DNA of 64,000 nt from Mucilaginibacter sp. L196 (GCF_009765905.1 NZ_LMUO01000015.1:340219-404218), one strand, 5' to 3'. Numbered from the stretch's first letter, positions 50,571 through 60,424 are shown. The notes: a model not told the origin generated them from the letters alone. Program-made: numbers and translations.

Positions 50571-51332
50571 TTAATATCTTGTGTTTGCAAAAGGGTTTTG
50601 GTAAAAAAAACGCCAGCGCAACCGGTTGAGGTAATTAAAAGATGCAGAAATAGGGTATAATAAGTGATGCAGGTGCCTGCGCATTACAGCCAATTCCTCC
50701 TGATGCATTTGTACCACATTGCTGCTCGCGCCACCGGTACGCATAAAGGCGATCATCTCCTTTATGTACTTAATTTTAAGTCCGCGTTTTTTTATCCGCA
50801 GGAACATATCAAAATCAATAGCTATTCTTAATGAGGTATCATACAAACCGATGCGTTCATAAACTTCTTTTCGTACAAAACAGGTGGGATGCATAACGTA
50901 CATGCCCAGGTTAAGCCACCTCACCTTGCTTTTTTTGCAAAGGGCGAATCCATTTTCACCAATCAGGGTTAAATTGCCGCAACATATCTCATCATTAGCC
51001 GAAACATTTAGCATTACCCGCTCAATGGCATTGTAAGCGTACCAGTCGTCGGCATTTATCATTCCTATCCAATCGCCGGTAGCCTGGGCTATACCCTTGT
51101 TAAAGGCATCAGCAATACCCTTATCGGGCCCGGTAATAACCTTACTAATGCTATCCTTGTATTGCTCAATAATTTGCAGTGTACCGTCCGTTGAGCCACC
51201 ATCAATAATGATGTATTCAATATTAGGATAGGTTTGTTCAATAACACTTTGTATAGTATTTTCAATAGTATCAACCGCGTTGTATACTACCGTAATGACC
51301 GATACTTTCGACAAGGTATTTTTAGCGTTCAT
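50571..51332 (-). CDS. Glycosyltransferase family 2 (WcaA-like)
   Basis: The 253-residue GT-A protein has VSVITVVYNAVDTIENTIQS, IIDGGSTDGT and INADDWY, where the double Asp is the metal site, then MHPTCFVRKEVYE. It resembles colanic-acid WcaA-type transferases. It overlaps the polymerase gene by 11 bases. Confidence 0.9.
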   Translation of the reverse strand: MNAKNTLSKVSVITVVYNAVDTIENTIQSVIEQTYPNIEYIIIDGGSTDGTLQIIEQYKDSISKVITGPDKGIADAFNKGIAQATGDWIGMINADDWYAYNAIERVMLNVSANDEICCGNLTLIGENGFALCKKSKVRWLNLGMYVMHPTCFVRKEVYERIGLYDTSLRIAIDFDMFLRIKKRGLKIKYIKEMIAFMRTGGASSNVVQMHQEELAVMRRHLHHLLYPISASFNYLNRLRWRFFYQNPFANTRY

Positions 51333-52557
51333 GATTATGATTTAATATTGCCGACAAATAATTGATGTAATAAAAGCTGTAACCAAGTGTTACCATTAGC
51401 ACAGCCATTTCAACATTAAAAAAAGAGGTTACTATGTAATTGGTAATTAGCAGGCTTATTATGCACCCAATATTTAATGCTGCAAGTAGCCTGATGATTG
51501 GCCGGCCTGCCATATCAGTGTATTTGCGCCAGTTGTTTACTACCAGGCCAAAAAATATCAGTAAATAAGTAAGCACACCTGTTATGCCGGTTTTTACCAG
51601 CAGATACATCCAGCCATTATGTAAAACGGGGATGTATCTAAAATCGGCATCTTCTCCAAGACGTACGAATGTCTTCAGATCAACCAATTTGCCCAACCCG
51701 CCGAATAGCATCGCGGGTTCGGAACCTTCGGCATAGCTGTTAAGGGCCATAAAGGTTTCATACCCACGATACCGGAGGTTAATATCCTGTTCAGAATTAT
51801 AATTACCGATTGTTATCTCGCCAAACGAGCCAATGATCTTATCGGTAAATGATGAAGATGAGTTGCTTTTAAACAGATCGGCAGGCAGTATCACATACAA
51901 CATACCAACAACTGCAATAACAGGTATGATCCATGCTTTTTTAATCCTATCCGCTACCAGCAAAAATAAAAAACATATAGTAATGATAATGTAGCTGCGT
52001 GAAGCAAACATGTAAATACCCAAAGCGTTAATAGCAACAAATGCATTAAACCAAAACGTACCAAATAATCTTATATTGAACTTACGGGTAAGCAGCAGGC
52101 AGGCCAGAGCTACAGGCGGGCCGGGTGTACCAACTATTCCCATGGCATAATGCGCGGCATACGGATCAAACAATGCGCCGAAACCCATATAGCTAACCGA
52201 AATGGTAGTTACCATAATGGAGGTGACTACCCCGGCATAAACAAGCGTTTTAAGAAACTGGCTTATCTCCATGTGGCATGCCAGTAAAATACCCGACAGA
52301 ATAATAAATACAGGCATGGAAAAGTAATATAGATCTTTAAGGATCAGGTAACTATCGTTGCTTAAACCGATAATCAAGCCCAGTAATACAGGGATCATCA
52401 ATACAGCAAAAAGGCGTATTACCTTGATAGCAGCGAAGTGATTTTTAACCGGCATAAATATAATTACAGCCGCAAGTGCAAGCACAATAGCCTGTATATG
52501 GAAGTAAGAAGCCACAACCATTGCCAATAATATTATTGTATACAGCTGCTTATTCAT
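51322..52557 (-). CDS. wzy: Wzy-like O-antigen/exopolysaccharide polymerase
   Basis: The 411-residue membrane protein has about eleven helices and a large loop (about 220-300), with the O-antigen ligase-like GGLGKLVDL and VLHNGWMYLLVKTG. Such proteins link repeat units at the periplasmic face. Overlap with GT2 and acyltransferase genes fixes it in the operon. Sequence in this family varies, so the call rests on topology and context. Confidence 0.78.
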   Translation of the reverse strand: MNKQLYTIILLAMVVASYFHIQAIVLALAAVIIFMPVKNHFAAIKVIRLFAVLMIPVLLGLIIGLSNDSYLILKDLYYFSMPVFIILSGILLACHMEISQFLKTLVYAGVVTSIMVTTISVSYMGFGALFDPYAAHYAMGIVGTPGPPVALACLLLTRKFNIRLFGTFWFNAFVAINALGIYMFASRSYIIITICFLFLLVADRIKKAWIIPVIAVVGMLYVILPADLFKSNSSSSFTDKIIGSFGEITIGNYNSEQDINLRYRGYETFMALNSYAEGSEPAMLFGGLGKLVDLKTFVRLGEDADFRYIPVLHNGWMYLLVKTGITGVLTYLLIFFGLVVNNWRKYTDMAGRPIIRLLAALNIGCIISLLITNYIVTSFFNVEMAVLMVTLGYSFYYINYLSAILNHNHER

Positions 52558-53197
52558 TTACCACGCTTAGTTTTATGCTATAAGTGTCCTTTACATATTT
52601 CGCCGGGTTGCCTGCCCATATCTGCTCATCAGGTATGCTTTGAAACACCACCGACCCAGCCCCTACTACTGAATTTTTGCCAATAGTTACTCCTTTTAAA
52701 ATGGTTGTATGGCCGCCGATAAATGCGCCATCGCAAATAGTTACCGGCTTGTTTTTTACGCCTTCGATGCTTTCAGGATATTGGTTGCGTATACTGGCAT
52801 CAAGCGAATGGAAATCAGTATCATAGATCACGGTATTGATACCAATTTTTACATTATCGCCTATACTAATGCTGTCATGGCAAATAATGGCTGTCGAGGT
52901 CATTCCAACATTATCGCCTATAGTAATGCATGCGCCTTTTGCAGCAACAAAGTAGCATTGCTGCTGCCTGCCTCCCATAGCATGGTATTTACCACTGTTA
53001 AACCTGAACTTTTTGCCAATGATGAAACTCCCTTGTGGATTGATATCCAGTATTGGCACACCATAGCTTATAAAATCACGATGATATTTTACGTCATTCA
53101 GGAAAAATTTAAAAGAGGTGATCAGCCACGAGTACACCCGTGCCATGCGGTAATAAATAACCCTCAATCCTCTGTAAAATTTCCTTATCAGCTTCAT
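52550..53197 (-). CDS. Left-handed beta-helix acyltransferase 4
   Basis: The 215-residue protein has hexapeptides (CITIGDNVGMTSTAIICHD, ISIGDNVKIGINTVIYD), the DTDFHSLDA loop and the closing IWAGNPAKYVKDTY. Loop DTDFH matches the acyltransferase at 45650, suggesting related substrates. It overlaps the polymerase gene by eight bases. Confidence 0.88.
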   Translation of the reverse strand: MKLIRKFYRGLRVIYYRMARVYSWLITSFKFFLNDVKYHRDFISYGVPILDINPQGSFIIGKKFRFNSGKYHAMGGRQQQCYFVAAKGACITIGDNVGMTSTAIICHDSISIGDNVKIGINTVIYDTDFHSLDASIRNQYPESIEGVKNKPVTICDGAFIGGHTTILKGVTIGKNSVVGAGSVVFQSIPDEQIWAGNPAKYVKDTYSIKLSVVNE

Positions 53198-53227
53198 TAT
53201 TTATATGCTATTTAACTCAATAAATAT

Positions 53228-54589
53228 TCAGGCGTTAAAAATTCCGGTGGCTGTTTTGTTAATTATTTTTTTGGTTTGGATAGAGTAAACTATCCCCATT
53301 ATAAAAAAAAATATCGTGTTGGACCAGGTGACCCCTGCTAATCCTATTCGTCTACCTAAAAAAATGCACAGTGGGATATTTAACACCATCGCGAATATTC
53401 CCAGGTATAATTGCAGCCTTATTTTACCCGTGCCATTAATTAACTGTACGTGTATAGCCTGCCAGATAAAGGCCACACAATACACACACATGGCAATAGA
53501 AAGATTTAAGGGTACAGTAACTGTTTTGCCCACCCATAAATGGTATACCCAGGGCGAAAGCAACAGTAAAAACACAGCGCAAAGGCTAAGTGCGAACCAC
53601 ATTTTATTGGCATTGGCGATGGCGCTTTTAATCCAATCGAAATCGCCTTTTGTATAAGCCTCGGTAAATGCGCTCCAGAATGGGGTGATGATAATTACAA
53701 AGAACATCAGTATCACCGAGAAAAGTTTGTAGGCAATATTAAACGTGGTAACTTCTTTAGGCCCGAATAATCGTGTAATTACGATGTTATCACTCTCGTA
53801 CATTACCAATGCCGCTATTTGAATGATAAAGAAAGTGCTACCGGTAGCCAGAAGCTGTTTTGCACTGCTTAGTTTAATTAGTTTAAAAGAAGGCATCACC
53901 GGCTTGTAGCTGTGGTTATAAAACCAGATGCTGCCGCAAAGTAAAACCAGCAAGGGTATCCCGGCAAATGCCCAAACCAGTAAATTTAATGATCCGGTAG
54001 TATATTTTGCCAATATCAAAATGGCTATGAAAGTAAAAAGTTGACCTATAAAATTTATAACACCCGTTTTGGCGGGCTCCTGATTCGCAGTTAGCACGGT
54101 ATTAATAAGCTGTAACACAAACTGGATGCAAAAGAATCCGAATATGAGTAGTACAAGGTTATTAAGATCGTAATCCTTTGCCGACCCGGCATTTAGGATA
54201 TGGTTCCAGTTGAGGTGAGCGTTTACTGGCCAAAACACGAGGAATAACAATACAGAAATCACAACTAATATGGCATAAGCCGAGCTTACATAACTGCGTG
54301 CCTGGGCCATATCATCAAGAGCGATAAATTCGGTAAGCTTATTTTTTAAGCCATTGCCCAGGCCCATATCAAACAAGGCGGCCCATGTTATTAATGAACT
54401 AAGGGTTAGCCAGATACCATACTGTGCAGGGTTTACATAATTAATGGTAAGCGGGATAAGCAAAAACGATATAATAACACTACCCCCTTTAATAAGCAGC
54501 GACATAACAATGTTACGCTTTGCTTTTAACGAGCGCTCGTGCCCCTTATTAAAAAACCTGAATATGTATAATTGTACAGCTTGTAACAT
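53228..54589 (-). CDS. wzx: Wzx-like flippase (MATE/MOP superfamily)
   Basis: The 453-residue protein has twelve or more helices, IVMSLLIKGGSVIISFLLIP at the start, LTINYVNPAQYGIWLTL and NIVITRLFGPKEV, as in polysaccharide repeat-unit flippases. It would turn the lipid-linked repeat unit to the periplasm for polymerisation. It is the second gene of the operon, 12 bases after the kinase gene. Confidence 0.87.
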   Translation of the reverse strand: MLQAVQLYIFRFFNKGHERSLKAKRNIVMSLLIKGGSVIISFLLIPLTINYVNPAQYGIWLTLSSLITWAALFDMGLGNGLKNKLTEFIALDDMAQARSYVSSAYAILVVISVLLFLVFWPVNAHLNWNHILNAGSAKDYDLNNLVLLIFGFFCIQFVLQLINTVLTANQEPAKTGVINFIGQLFTFIAILILAKYTTGSLNLLVWAFAGIPLLVLLCGSIWFYNHSYKPVMPSFKLIKLSSAKQLLATGSTFFIIQIAALVMYESDNIVITRLFGPKEVTTFNIAYKLFSVILMFFVIIITPFWSAFTEAYTKGDFDWIKSAIANANKMWFALSLCAVFLLLLSPWVYHLWVGKTVTVPLNLSIAMCVYCVAFIWQAIHVQLINGTGKIRLQLYLGIFAMVLNIPLCIFLGRRIGLAGVTWSNTIFFFIMGIVYSIQTKKIINKTATGIFNA

Positions 54590-54601
54590 AATACACTGGG
54601 T

Positions 54602-57001
54602 TTATCTGGTAACGGGTTTCAATCTTTTTAACAATGAGTTCAGCCCGGTGCTCTCTTCCTGCTCGGCCATGGCGTAACCGTAGCCACGGTATCCGTTACC
54701 ATAACCGGTAAGCGCGTTCTTTTCAAGCTGAATGTCATTTACGACCAGGTAAAGTTGTTTTACTTTCTTGGTTTTGTAAAGGTCATTCACAATGCCTAAT
54801 TGCGATTTATAGGTATAATTTTGCCTTAGTACAAAACATGTAATATCGGCGTGCTCTTCTATGATCAGTGCATCCGACACAAGGCCGACCGGCGCGGTAT
54901 CAATAATCACATAATCAAACTTTACACGCAGATCATCTATCAATACCCCTAATCTATCATCCATCAATAGTTCGGCAGGATTTGGCGGGATCGGTCCGGA
55001 TGAGATCAGGTAAAAATTCTCATTAATAGTAGATTGCTTAACCAGCAGTTCTGTATCAATCCTATCGGCAGAGATCATGTAATTGGTAAAACCGAATTCA
55101 TTATCCATGCCTATGCTTTTCAATAAACGCGGTTTGCGCAAATCAAGCTCCAGCAAAACAACCTTTTTGCCCGATAACGCGATAGAATTGGCCAGGTTAA
55201 GCGATATGAATGATTTACCTTCACCACTCATGCTCGATGTAAACATGATCACATTTGATTTACCTTTATCGGTAACGTATTTCAAGTTGGTACGTATAGC
55301 CCTTATCTGCTCAGATACGATCGACATGGGGTCGCAATAGGTGAGCAATGCTTTGGTGTTAATACTGCGGCTTATTTCGCCCAATAAAGGCACGTTGGTA
55401 TGTTTATCAATGTCGCCTTTATTTTGGATCTTAATATTGAGCATTTCTTTAATACTCAAACCTGTTATTGGTAATACCAAACCAGCAAGCGCCCCCATCA
55501 GCAATATCAGTGATTTTTTGGGAGCGAAGGGGCGTTCATCACTTTCGGCATCGTCCAATATGCGGCAGCTGGCAATGGTTGCTGTTTGCGAAATAGCTGT
55601 CTCTTCCCTTTTTTGCAACAGATACAAATAAAGGTCCTGTTTTAAAGTTTGCTGCCTTGAATAATCAAGGTATACACGTTCTTTAGAAGGAGCTTCGGCT
55701 ATTTTGCCTGTGATAACATTGTTTTGCTTCTTTAACTGGCCTTGTGCGATCTCCAAGCTGTTGCGGTAATTCATCAGGCTGTTCTTCAATGCATCACGGG
55801 CTATTTTTATTTGTTGATCCAGGTCGGTAATTATAGTACTTGTTTCTACAAACGATGATTTTAGTTGCTCGCGATGTTGCAACATGGCGTTATATTCATT
55901 TATCGCGGAGCCAAAGGCCATATCCTTGGTAATAAGGGAGCTTGGTATCTGTTGTGGTTTATCGCTGCTGTTAACGTATTTATACATGCTGTTTACCACA
56001 GCCAGTTGCACCTCGTTATCATTAAGTTTGTTTTGATAATCATCAGCACCCTCAACAAGCGCTTTACCCTGGGCGGTAATATCTGATATTTGGTTATTTA
56101 CCTTGTATTTTTCCAGATCCGTTTCAACATTATTCAGTTGGGAGCCGACAAGACTTAGTCGCCTGTCAATAAATTTCATGGTACTATCGGCCAGCCTAAC
56201 CTTATTGGCCAGGTTATTTTGCAGATACAAATCCATTAACTTCTGCAGGATCACTTCACCACGTTGAGGGTCGTGATAGTTTAATTGCAGGTCTATCACG
56301 GTTGCCTGCTTATCATCCAGCGAAGCATTAAAATCATCGTTGAGCTCTTTTTCCGCTTCTTTTATTGGGGAAATTTTAACCTCATAATTACCATCAGCAA
56401 CAAACGCATTTGTTTTATTTATGGTGAGGCTATCTTTATTGATCAATATTTGCTTACCAAATACAGCGGTAAGGGCAAGGTCGTTGCGGCTATCAACAAT
56501 GCGATAATTATTGTTATCAATAATATTTAGCTTGTAAGTCGCCCCTTTTTCAACATCGCTTTTATTATTGATGGCTACCGCGAAAGGCGCATTACTAAAC
56601 ACTTCCTTTTTTCTTAAGCCATTGGCATCATAAATGTGCGCGTTAAGGTTAAGTGAGGTAATAACGCTTCTTATTAAGCTGCGCGATTTCAGGATTTTAA
56701 CTTCATTATCGGCATTACTTTTCACTTCAAAAAGCGAGGCCAGGTCGGAATTTACACCATTTGTTAATGATTTGCTGGTATTGTCTTTATTGTCCTCAAC
56801 AATAATTTTACTTGTGATAGCCCATTGGCTGGGTAAATACCCAAGGTAAATTAAAGCCCCGCCCAGGCAAATAATAATACTGATAACAAACAGGTACCAG
56901 TAACTTAAGTATTTGGCCAGGTAGCTTCTTAACTCGCTTAAGTTTTCTTCCTTTTTATAGGTAAAATCTAATTTGTCAGCAAAAATATCGTGGTTGTCCA
57001 T
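54602..57001 (-). CDS. wzc: Wzc-like tyrosine kinase / chain-length regulator
   Basis: The 799-residue protein has a first membrane helix (about 35-55), a long periplasmic coiled-coil region (to about 480) and a second helix (about 485-510). The kinase domain has Walker A SMSGEGKS (Lys596) and Walker A' VVLLELDLRKPR, followed by DYVIIDTAP. The Tyr-rich tail GYGNGYRGYGYA is the usual autophosphorylation cluster. It controls chain length and export of the polysaccharide. I chose the ATG at 57001 (MDNHD); a longer frame starts 57 bases earlier. Confidence 0.9.
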   Translation of the reverse strand: MDNHDIFADKLDFTYKKEENLSELRSYLAKYLSYWYLFVISIIICLGGALIYLGYLPSQWAITSKIIVEDNKDNTSKSLTNGVNSDLASLFEVKSNADNEVKILKSRSLIRSVITSLNLNAHIYDANGLRKKEVFSNAPFAVAINNKSDVEKGATYKLNIIDNNNYRIVDSRNDLALTAVFGKQILINKDSLTINKTNAFVADGNYEVKISPIKEAEKELNDDFNASLDDKQATVIDLQLNYHDPQRGEVILQKLMDLYLQNNLANKVRLADSTMKFIDRRLSLVGSQLNNVETDLEKYKVNNQISDITAQGKALVEGADDYQNKLNDNEVQLAVVNSMYKYVNSSDKPQQIPSSLITKDMAFGSAINEYNAMLQHREQLKSSFVETSTIITDLDQQIKIARDALKNSLMNYRNSLEIAQGQLKKQNNVITGKIAEAPSKERVYLDYSRQQTLKQDLYLYLLQKREETAISQTATIASCRILDDAESDERPFAPKKSLILLMGALAGLVLPITGLSIKEMLNIKIQNKGDIDKHTNVPLLGEISRSINTKALLTYCDPMSIVSEQIRAIRTNLKYVTDKGKSNVIMFTSSMSGEGKSFISLNLANSIALSGKKVVLLELDLRKPRLLKSIGMDNEFGFTNYMISADRIDTELLVKQSTINENFYLISSGPIPPNPAELLMDDRLGVLIDDLRVKFDYVIIDTAPVGLVSDALIIEEHADITCFVLRQNYTYKSQLGIVNDLYKTKKVKQLYLVVNDIQLEKNALTGYGNGYRGYGYAMAEQEESTGLNSLLKRLKPVTR

Positions 57002-57406
57002 ATAGTCGCCATTGCTAATGTTTATGAAAGTTAAGGCTAAGATGGTGTATTCATACACCTTATGGCTATAATGAACACTTTGAATATAACAGCTACAATG
57101 AACAAAATAAACAGTGAAAAAAGATGGGCGAGTTTGTAGAAGGTGTTTTGAAATGATAAAACCAACGTCAATTGCGAGCGCAGCATAAAATTATGCTGAA
57201 CTCGAATTTATTGAATTAAAGAATTTCACGAATTCTAAAAATTCAACAGATTCCCAAAATTCGAGTTCAGACAATTTAATACCGCATTCAGGAATGGCTA
57301 TCAGGTATCGGGTGGTTTAAAATTAAATCTATAATTAAATTATATATCTTTTAACATCTTCCATAAATGGCAATGTTTGTTTATTTTTGTTTTTCAAACA
57401 TCTGTC
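57002..57406. other. Spacer of 405 bases: promoter region of the exopolysaccharide operon
   Basis: It holds a 7-bp inverted repeat GGTGTAT-TC-ATACACC (57044-57059) just before the kinase start, a larger inverted repeat at 57196-57270 and the upstream region of the RRM gene, including TATTTTTG at 57382-57389, which fits the -7 consensus. No gene is seen. Confidence 0.5.
57196..57270. repeat. Interrupted palindrome with 14-bp arms
   Basis: CTGAACTCGAATTT (57196-57209) pairs perfectly with AAATTCGAGTTCAG (57257-57270). The AT-rich middle contains several near copies of GAATT. Confidence 0.65.
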
Positions 57407-57763
57407 ATGGTCAAATTATTTATTAGTGGCTTTCCACTGAACAGCACTGAATTAGAAATTGTTCAGTTGGTAGGGCCATATGCAACCGTAAGCACAATTA
57501 AGATAGTAAGGGACAAGATAAGTAAGAAGTGCAAAGGATATGCTTTCCTTGAAGTTACAGATCAAAAAGAAGCTGAAGCTGCCATTGATGCCCTTAGTGG
57601 CACGCCGCTCGGCGACCGTGAGCTTACCCTGAATATAGTTGAAGAAAAACCGGTTAAACCACAAGCGCCAAAACGTCCATTCGGTTCAAAACCATCATAC
57701 AATAGTGGTAGCAGCAACAACTACGATCCTCAAAAAAAGAAACGCCCGAGAAGGACTACTTAA
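57407..57763 (+). CDS. RRM-type RNA-binding protein
   Basis: The 118-residue protein has a single RNA recognition motif: RNP2 LFISGF (4-9) and RNP1 KGYAFLEV (about 43-50), both with the aromatic residues that stack on RNA. A basic, Gly/Asn/Ser-rich tail follows (FGSKPSYNSG, KKKRPRR). Such small RRM proteins are common in Bacteroidota, where they may act in place of other RNA chaperones. I chose the ATG at 57407; an upstream TTG is open. Confidence 0.9.
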   Translation: MVKLFISGFPLNSTELEIVQLVGPYATVSTIKIVRDKISKKCKGYAFLEVTDQKEAEAAIDALSGTPLGDRELTLNIVEEKPVKPQAPKRPFGSKPSYNSGSSNNYDPQKKKRPRRTT

Positions 57764-57810
57764 CTGTTGAGTTTATTGTGTTATTAGATTAAATAGAAAT
57801 CATTATTTTT

Positions 57811-57975
57811 TGTCATTTCGACCGGAGGGAGAAATCTTCTAAAACTTGCATAGCTGGCTATATTCCCTGCTCAAAATGACACAGGGTATTCTACGAGTGC
57901 ATTGTTGACAATCCAAATCGTAGAAGATTTCTCCTTACCCCCACGTTTAATCCCACCTCTTGTTCGTCGAAATGA
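57811..57975. repeat. Broken class B repeat (copy 2)
   Basis: The left arm TTGTCATTTCGACCGGAGG and the paired AGAAATCTTCTA are like those at 23792, and TAGAAGATTTCTCC is present. The middle is enlarged (CTCAAAATGACACAGGG) and the right arm is split, ending TCGTCGAAATGACAATGGG after a foreign CCCCACGTTTAATCCCACC. Confidence 0.6.
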
Positions 57976-58026
57976 CAATGGGTTTTATGAAAGAGATATG
58001 TTTTTCAATCGCACAACAGCTTAGTT

Positions 58027-59751
58027 TTATTGGATTAAGCTAAAATCAGCTGATTCATTTTTCACATCAGCCAGGTTTGATTTGATAATTGTTAAGTTTC
58101 CGTGGGCACCGTTCGAAATAAATAAGCCGTGTTTACCTTTTACCCCGATGCCGTAATTGGAGATATTTACATTTTGCAGTATGGCATTAGTTAATACACC
58201 AATTTTTCCATCGGCATTTTTAGCTATTACACTTAAGCCGCTTGATAGGCTATTCTGAATATTCAGATTTTTTATTTCGAGACCGGAAATGCCGCGTTTA
58301 TCCAGGCAAATCTCTACGGCAGCACGCCAGTCCCATTCGTGATCAAAACCGCCGCTTGATTCTATGTCACAATCTTCAACTATTGTTGTGCCGCTAAAGT
58401 TGTTGTTGATGGTTTTGTCCTTGCTTTCAGTTGGGAAGGTAGTGCTGATCAATATAGCCGAGCCTTGAGAAATATCAGTAAATAAACAGCTTTTTATCGC
58501 ATTGCTATCACCTCCATATATCGCTCCGCCGTTTGCAAGATAAGGCAGCTGGCCTGTACAATTCACTATCAAATTATGCCCGGGAGCGTATACTTGTTTC
58601 ATAAAAACCGTGGGCCATATCGCGAAGCAATCATCGCCCGTCCCTCTTGCTGAACAGTTTTGTATGGTAGATTGCGCCATCCCTACACAAAAGTTAATCC
58701 CATCAGCCAAAGTATTTCGCATACGGCAACCGGTAACCTTTAGGTTTTTAGAGTTTTCGATCCACATCCCAACCTTAGTATGCTCTATCCAGATGTTTGA
58801 AATAGTTGAATTTTCACCATACGAACCAACAATGCCGTCGCTGCTTTCACGGTCGTTACGGTAAGTTAGTTTTCCGATTATAGCGAAATCTGATATGTGG
58901 ATATTACTGCCACTACCCTTTATCCGAACCCTCCTATTCGGGTCATGATACAAGGCAGAATCGCCAACCAATTCAGAATACCACATACCTGCACCCTGAA
59001 TAGTAATATTTGATGGCAGCAGAATATCACCGGTAATTTTAAATTCTCCAGCCGGAATCCATACACTTTTCCCGGTTTCTATCGCTTGGGTTATACAGTT
59101 TTTGAAGGCTGTGGTGTAGTCGCCCTTAAAATCACTTCCTAAAAAGCTTTTATCAGCGATAGATAAAGAGTTGGTGGGCTGTTGTAATGGCGGCGCGATA
59201 TTTTCCAGATCCACCAAATCAATAATGGTATAATTTGCATCGTCGCCTATTTGGTCATCACGTTTAAGACGTACCATATCGCCTTTGGCTATTTTGATTC
59301 CCTTTATTCTTAGCTCATCATAAAAATGGCGTGGTACGCCTGCAGTGGGGTTATTGGTAAATGGATATTTCCCGTATAACCAGGCATAATGTGATGTGAC
59401 TTTATAGTGTTTGATAAACTTTCCGTTTATATAGATACCAAATGTGGAATTAGTGCCATCGCCATCCTTACTATCCGGCAAACTGTATCTTATAATTAAA
59501 CTATTGGCTTTTGCTTTCGCGGCAAATTCAACATACTGGCCTTTTGAACCAAGCTTTACGCATTGCTGACCCGATGATTCAGTTTCGACTTTGTAAGGAT
59601 CATATGCAGGGCCCAATACCATTCCGGTGGTATGCATACGTTCAGCCTCATAGGTCGTCCATGGAATAGTAGCACCATATTTTTGCTGGGCAAAGCCAAT
59701 AGCCCCAATAGCGAGAAGAACAACAAATATGAATGCGCGTTTAATATTCAT
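58027..59751 (-). CDS. GH87-like alpha-1,3-glucanase with N-terminal carbohydrate-binding domain
   Basis: The 574-residue secreted protein (signal 1-21, ending GFA) has a beta-sandwich module at about 28-185 (YEAERM, CVKLGSKGQYVEF), as in CBM6/CBM35. A right-handed beta-helix follows from about 210. Asp350 lies in LADGINF and Asp373-Asp374 in GTGDDCFAIW. This 23/24-residue spacing equals that of the three catalytic Asp reported for a Paenibacillus GH87 enzyme, as I recall. It would cut alpha-1,3-glucan of fungal walls or biofilms. Its start lies nine bases after the TetR stop, so the two are co-transcribed. Confidence 0.75.
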   Translation of the reverse strand: MNIKRAFIFVVLLAIGAIGFAQQKYGATIPWTTYEAERMHTTGMVLGPAYDPYKVETESSGQQCVKLGSKGQYVEFAAKAKANSLIIRYSLPDSKDGDGTNSTFGIYINGKFIKHYKVTSHYAWLYGKYPFTNNPTAGVPRHFYDELRIKGIKIAKGDMVRLKRDDQIGDDANYTIIDLVDLENIAPPLQQPTNSLSIADKSFLGSDFKGDYTTAFKNCITQAIETGKSVWIPAGEFKITGDILLPSNITIQGAGMWYSELVGDSALYHDPNRRVRIKGSGSNIHISDFAIIGKLTYRNDRESSDGIVGSYGENSTISNIWIEHTKVGMWIENSKNLKVTGCRMRNTLADGINFCVGMAQSTIQNCSARGTGDDCFAIWPTVFMKQVYAPGHNLIVNCTGQLPYLANGGAIYGGDSNAIKSCLFTDISQGSAILISTTFPTESKDKTINNNFSGTTIVEDCDIESSGGFDHEWDWRAAVEICLDKRGISGLEIKNLNIQNSLSSGLSVIAKNADGKIGVLTNAILQNVNISNYGIGVKGKHGLFISNGAHGNLTIIKSNLADVKNESADFSLIQ

Positions 59752-59760
59752 TATTAATAT

Positions 59761-60372
59761 TTACTGAACATTAATCATTTGTTTAATCCAAATGGGGATA
59801 AGTTTTTTACGTTCCTGCATCAACTTATCAAATTCGGCTGCATTGAAGTTTCCTGCTTTTAATTGTTGCGGACGGGTCAAAAACGGAAAAACGATCATAC
59901 CTGATATATTCCATAATAAATTAACGGGATGAAAATTGATCGTACCATCAGCCTGTAAGGCATAAAGCTGTTTAGCAAAGTATGAATCGGCTAATGTTTT
60001 TATTTTACTGATCATTGGCAATGTGGTATTACCTGCCATCACCTCATTCACCATAAAAAATGGGAAATCCGGATTTTCAAGTACCTGATCAATGTAATAT
60101 CCAACACAAATTTCAACCTTCTCAAACACGGTAGTGTCCTTATTATTTAAAACAGGCTCTATCTTATCAAATACCTTTTTTATGGTTTCATCCATAATAT
60201 AAGCAAACAATTTTTCTTTACTGCGGAAGTAATAATTTATGGATGCCACATTGATATCTGCTTCGGTAGCAATATCTCTTATGGTAGTAGCCAAAAAACC
60301 CTTATTTGTAAATATCCTCCTGGCCGCGTCTAATATTTTTTCCTCTGTTGATGCTTCGGTTATTAGTGTCAT
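59761..60372 (-). CDS. TetR/AcrR-family transcriptional regulator
   Basis: The 203-residue protein has the TetR helix-turn-helix TIRDIATEADINVASINYYF in residues 25-45, preceded by EEKILDAARRIFTNKGF. The helical ligand-binding domain is complete. I chose the ATG at 60372; a TTG six bases earlier is open. It lies between a DHA2 exporter gene upstream and the glucanase gene downstream on the same strand, and may repress either one. A class F repeat separates it from the exporter gene. Confidence 0.9.
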   Translation of the reverse strand: MTLITEASTEEKILDAARRIFTNKGFLATTIRDIATEADINVASINYYFRSKEKLFAYIMDETIKKVFDKIEPVLNNKDTTVFEKVEICVGYYIDQVLENPDFPFFMVNEVMAGNTTLPMISKIKTLADSYFAKQLYALQADGTINFHPVNLLWNISGMIVFPFLTRPQQLKAGNFNAAEFDKLMQERKKLIPIWIKQMINVQ

Positions 60373-60424
60373 TATCAAAAGTTAACTTTCAAATTTAACC
60401 AATGACAAACACATTATTGTATTT

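Larger units (their letters stand above)
44250..57001 (-). other. Wzx/Wzy-type exopolysaccharide locus
   Basis: From right to left: wzc-like kinase, wzx-like flippase, acyltransferase, wzy-like polymerase, GT2, two GT4, two acyltransferases, two small unknown genes, a divergent acyltransferase and a DUF1972 glycosyltransferase. Genes from 57001 to 46850 mostly overlap or lie within 31 bases, so they look like one operon. No priming glycosyltransferase and no Wza-like outer membrane channel are visible here. Confidence 0.8.
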
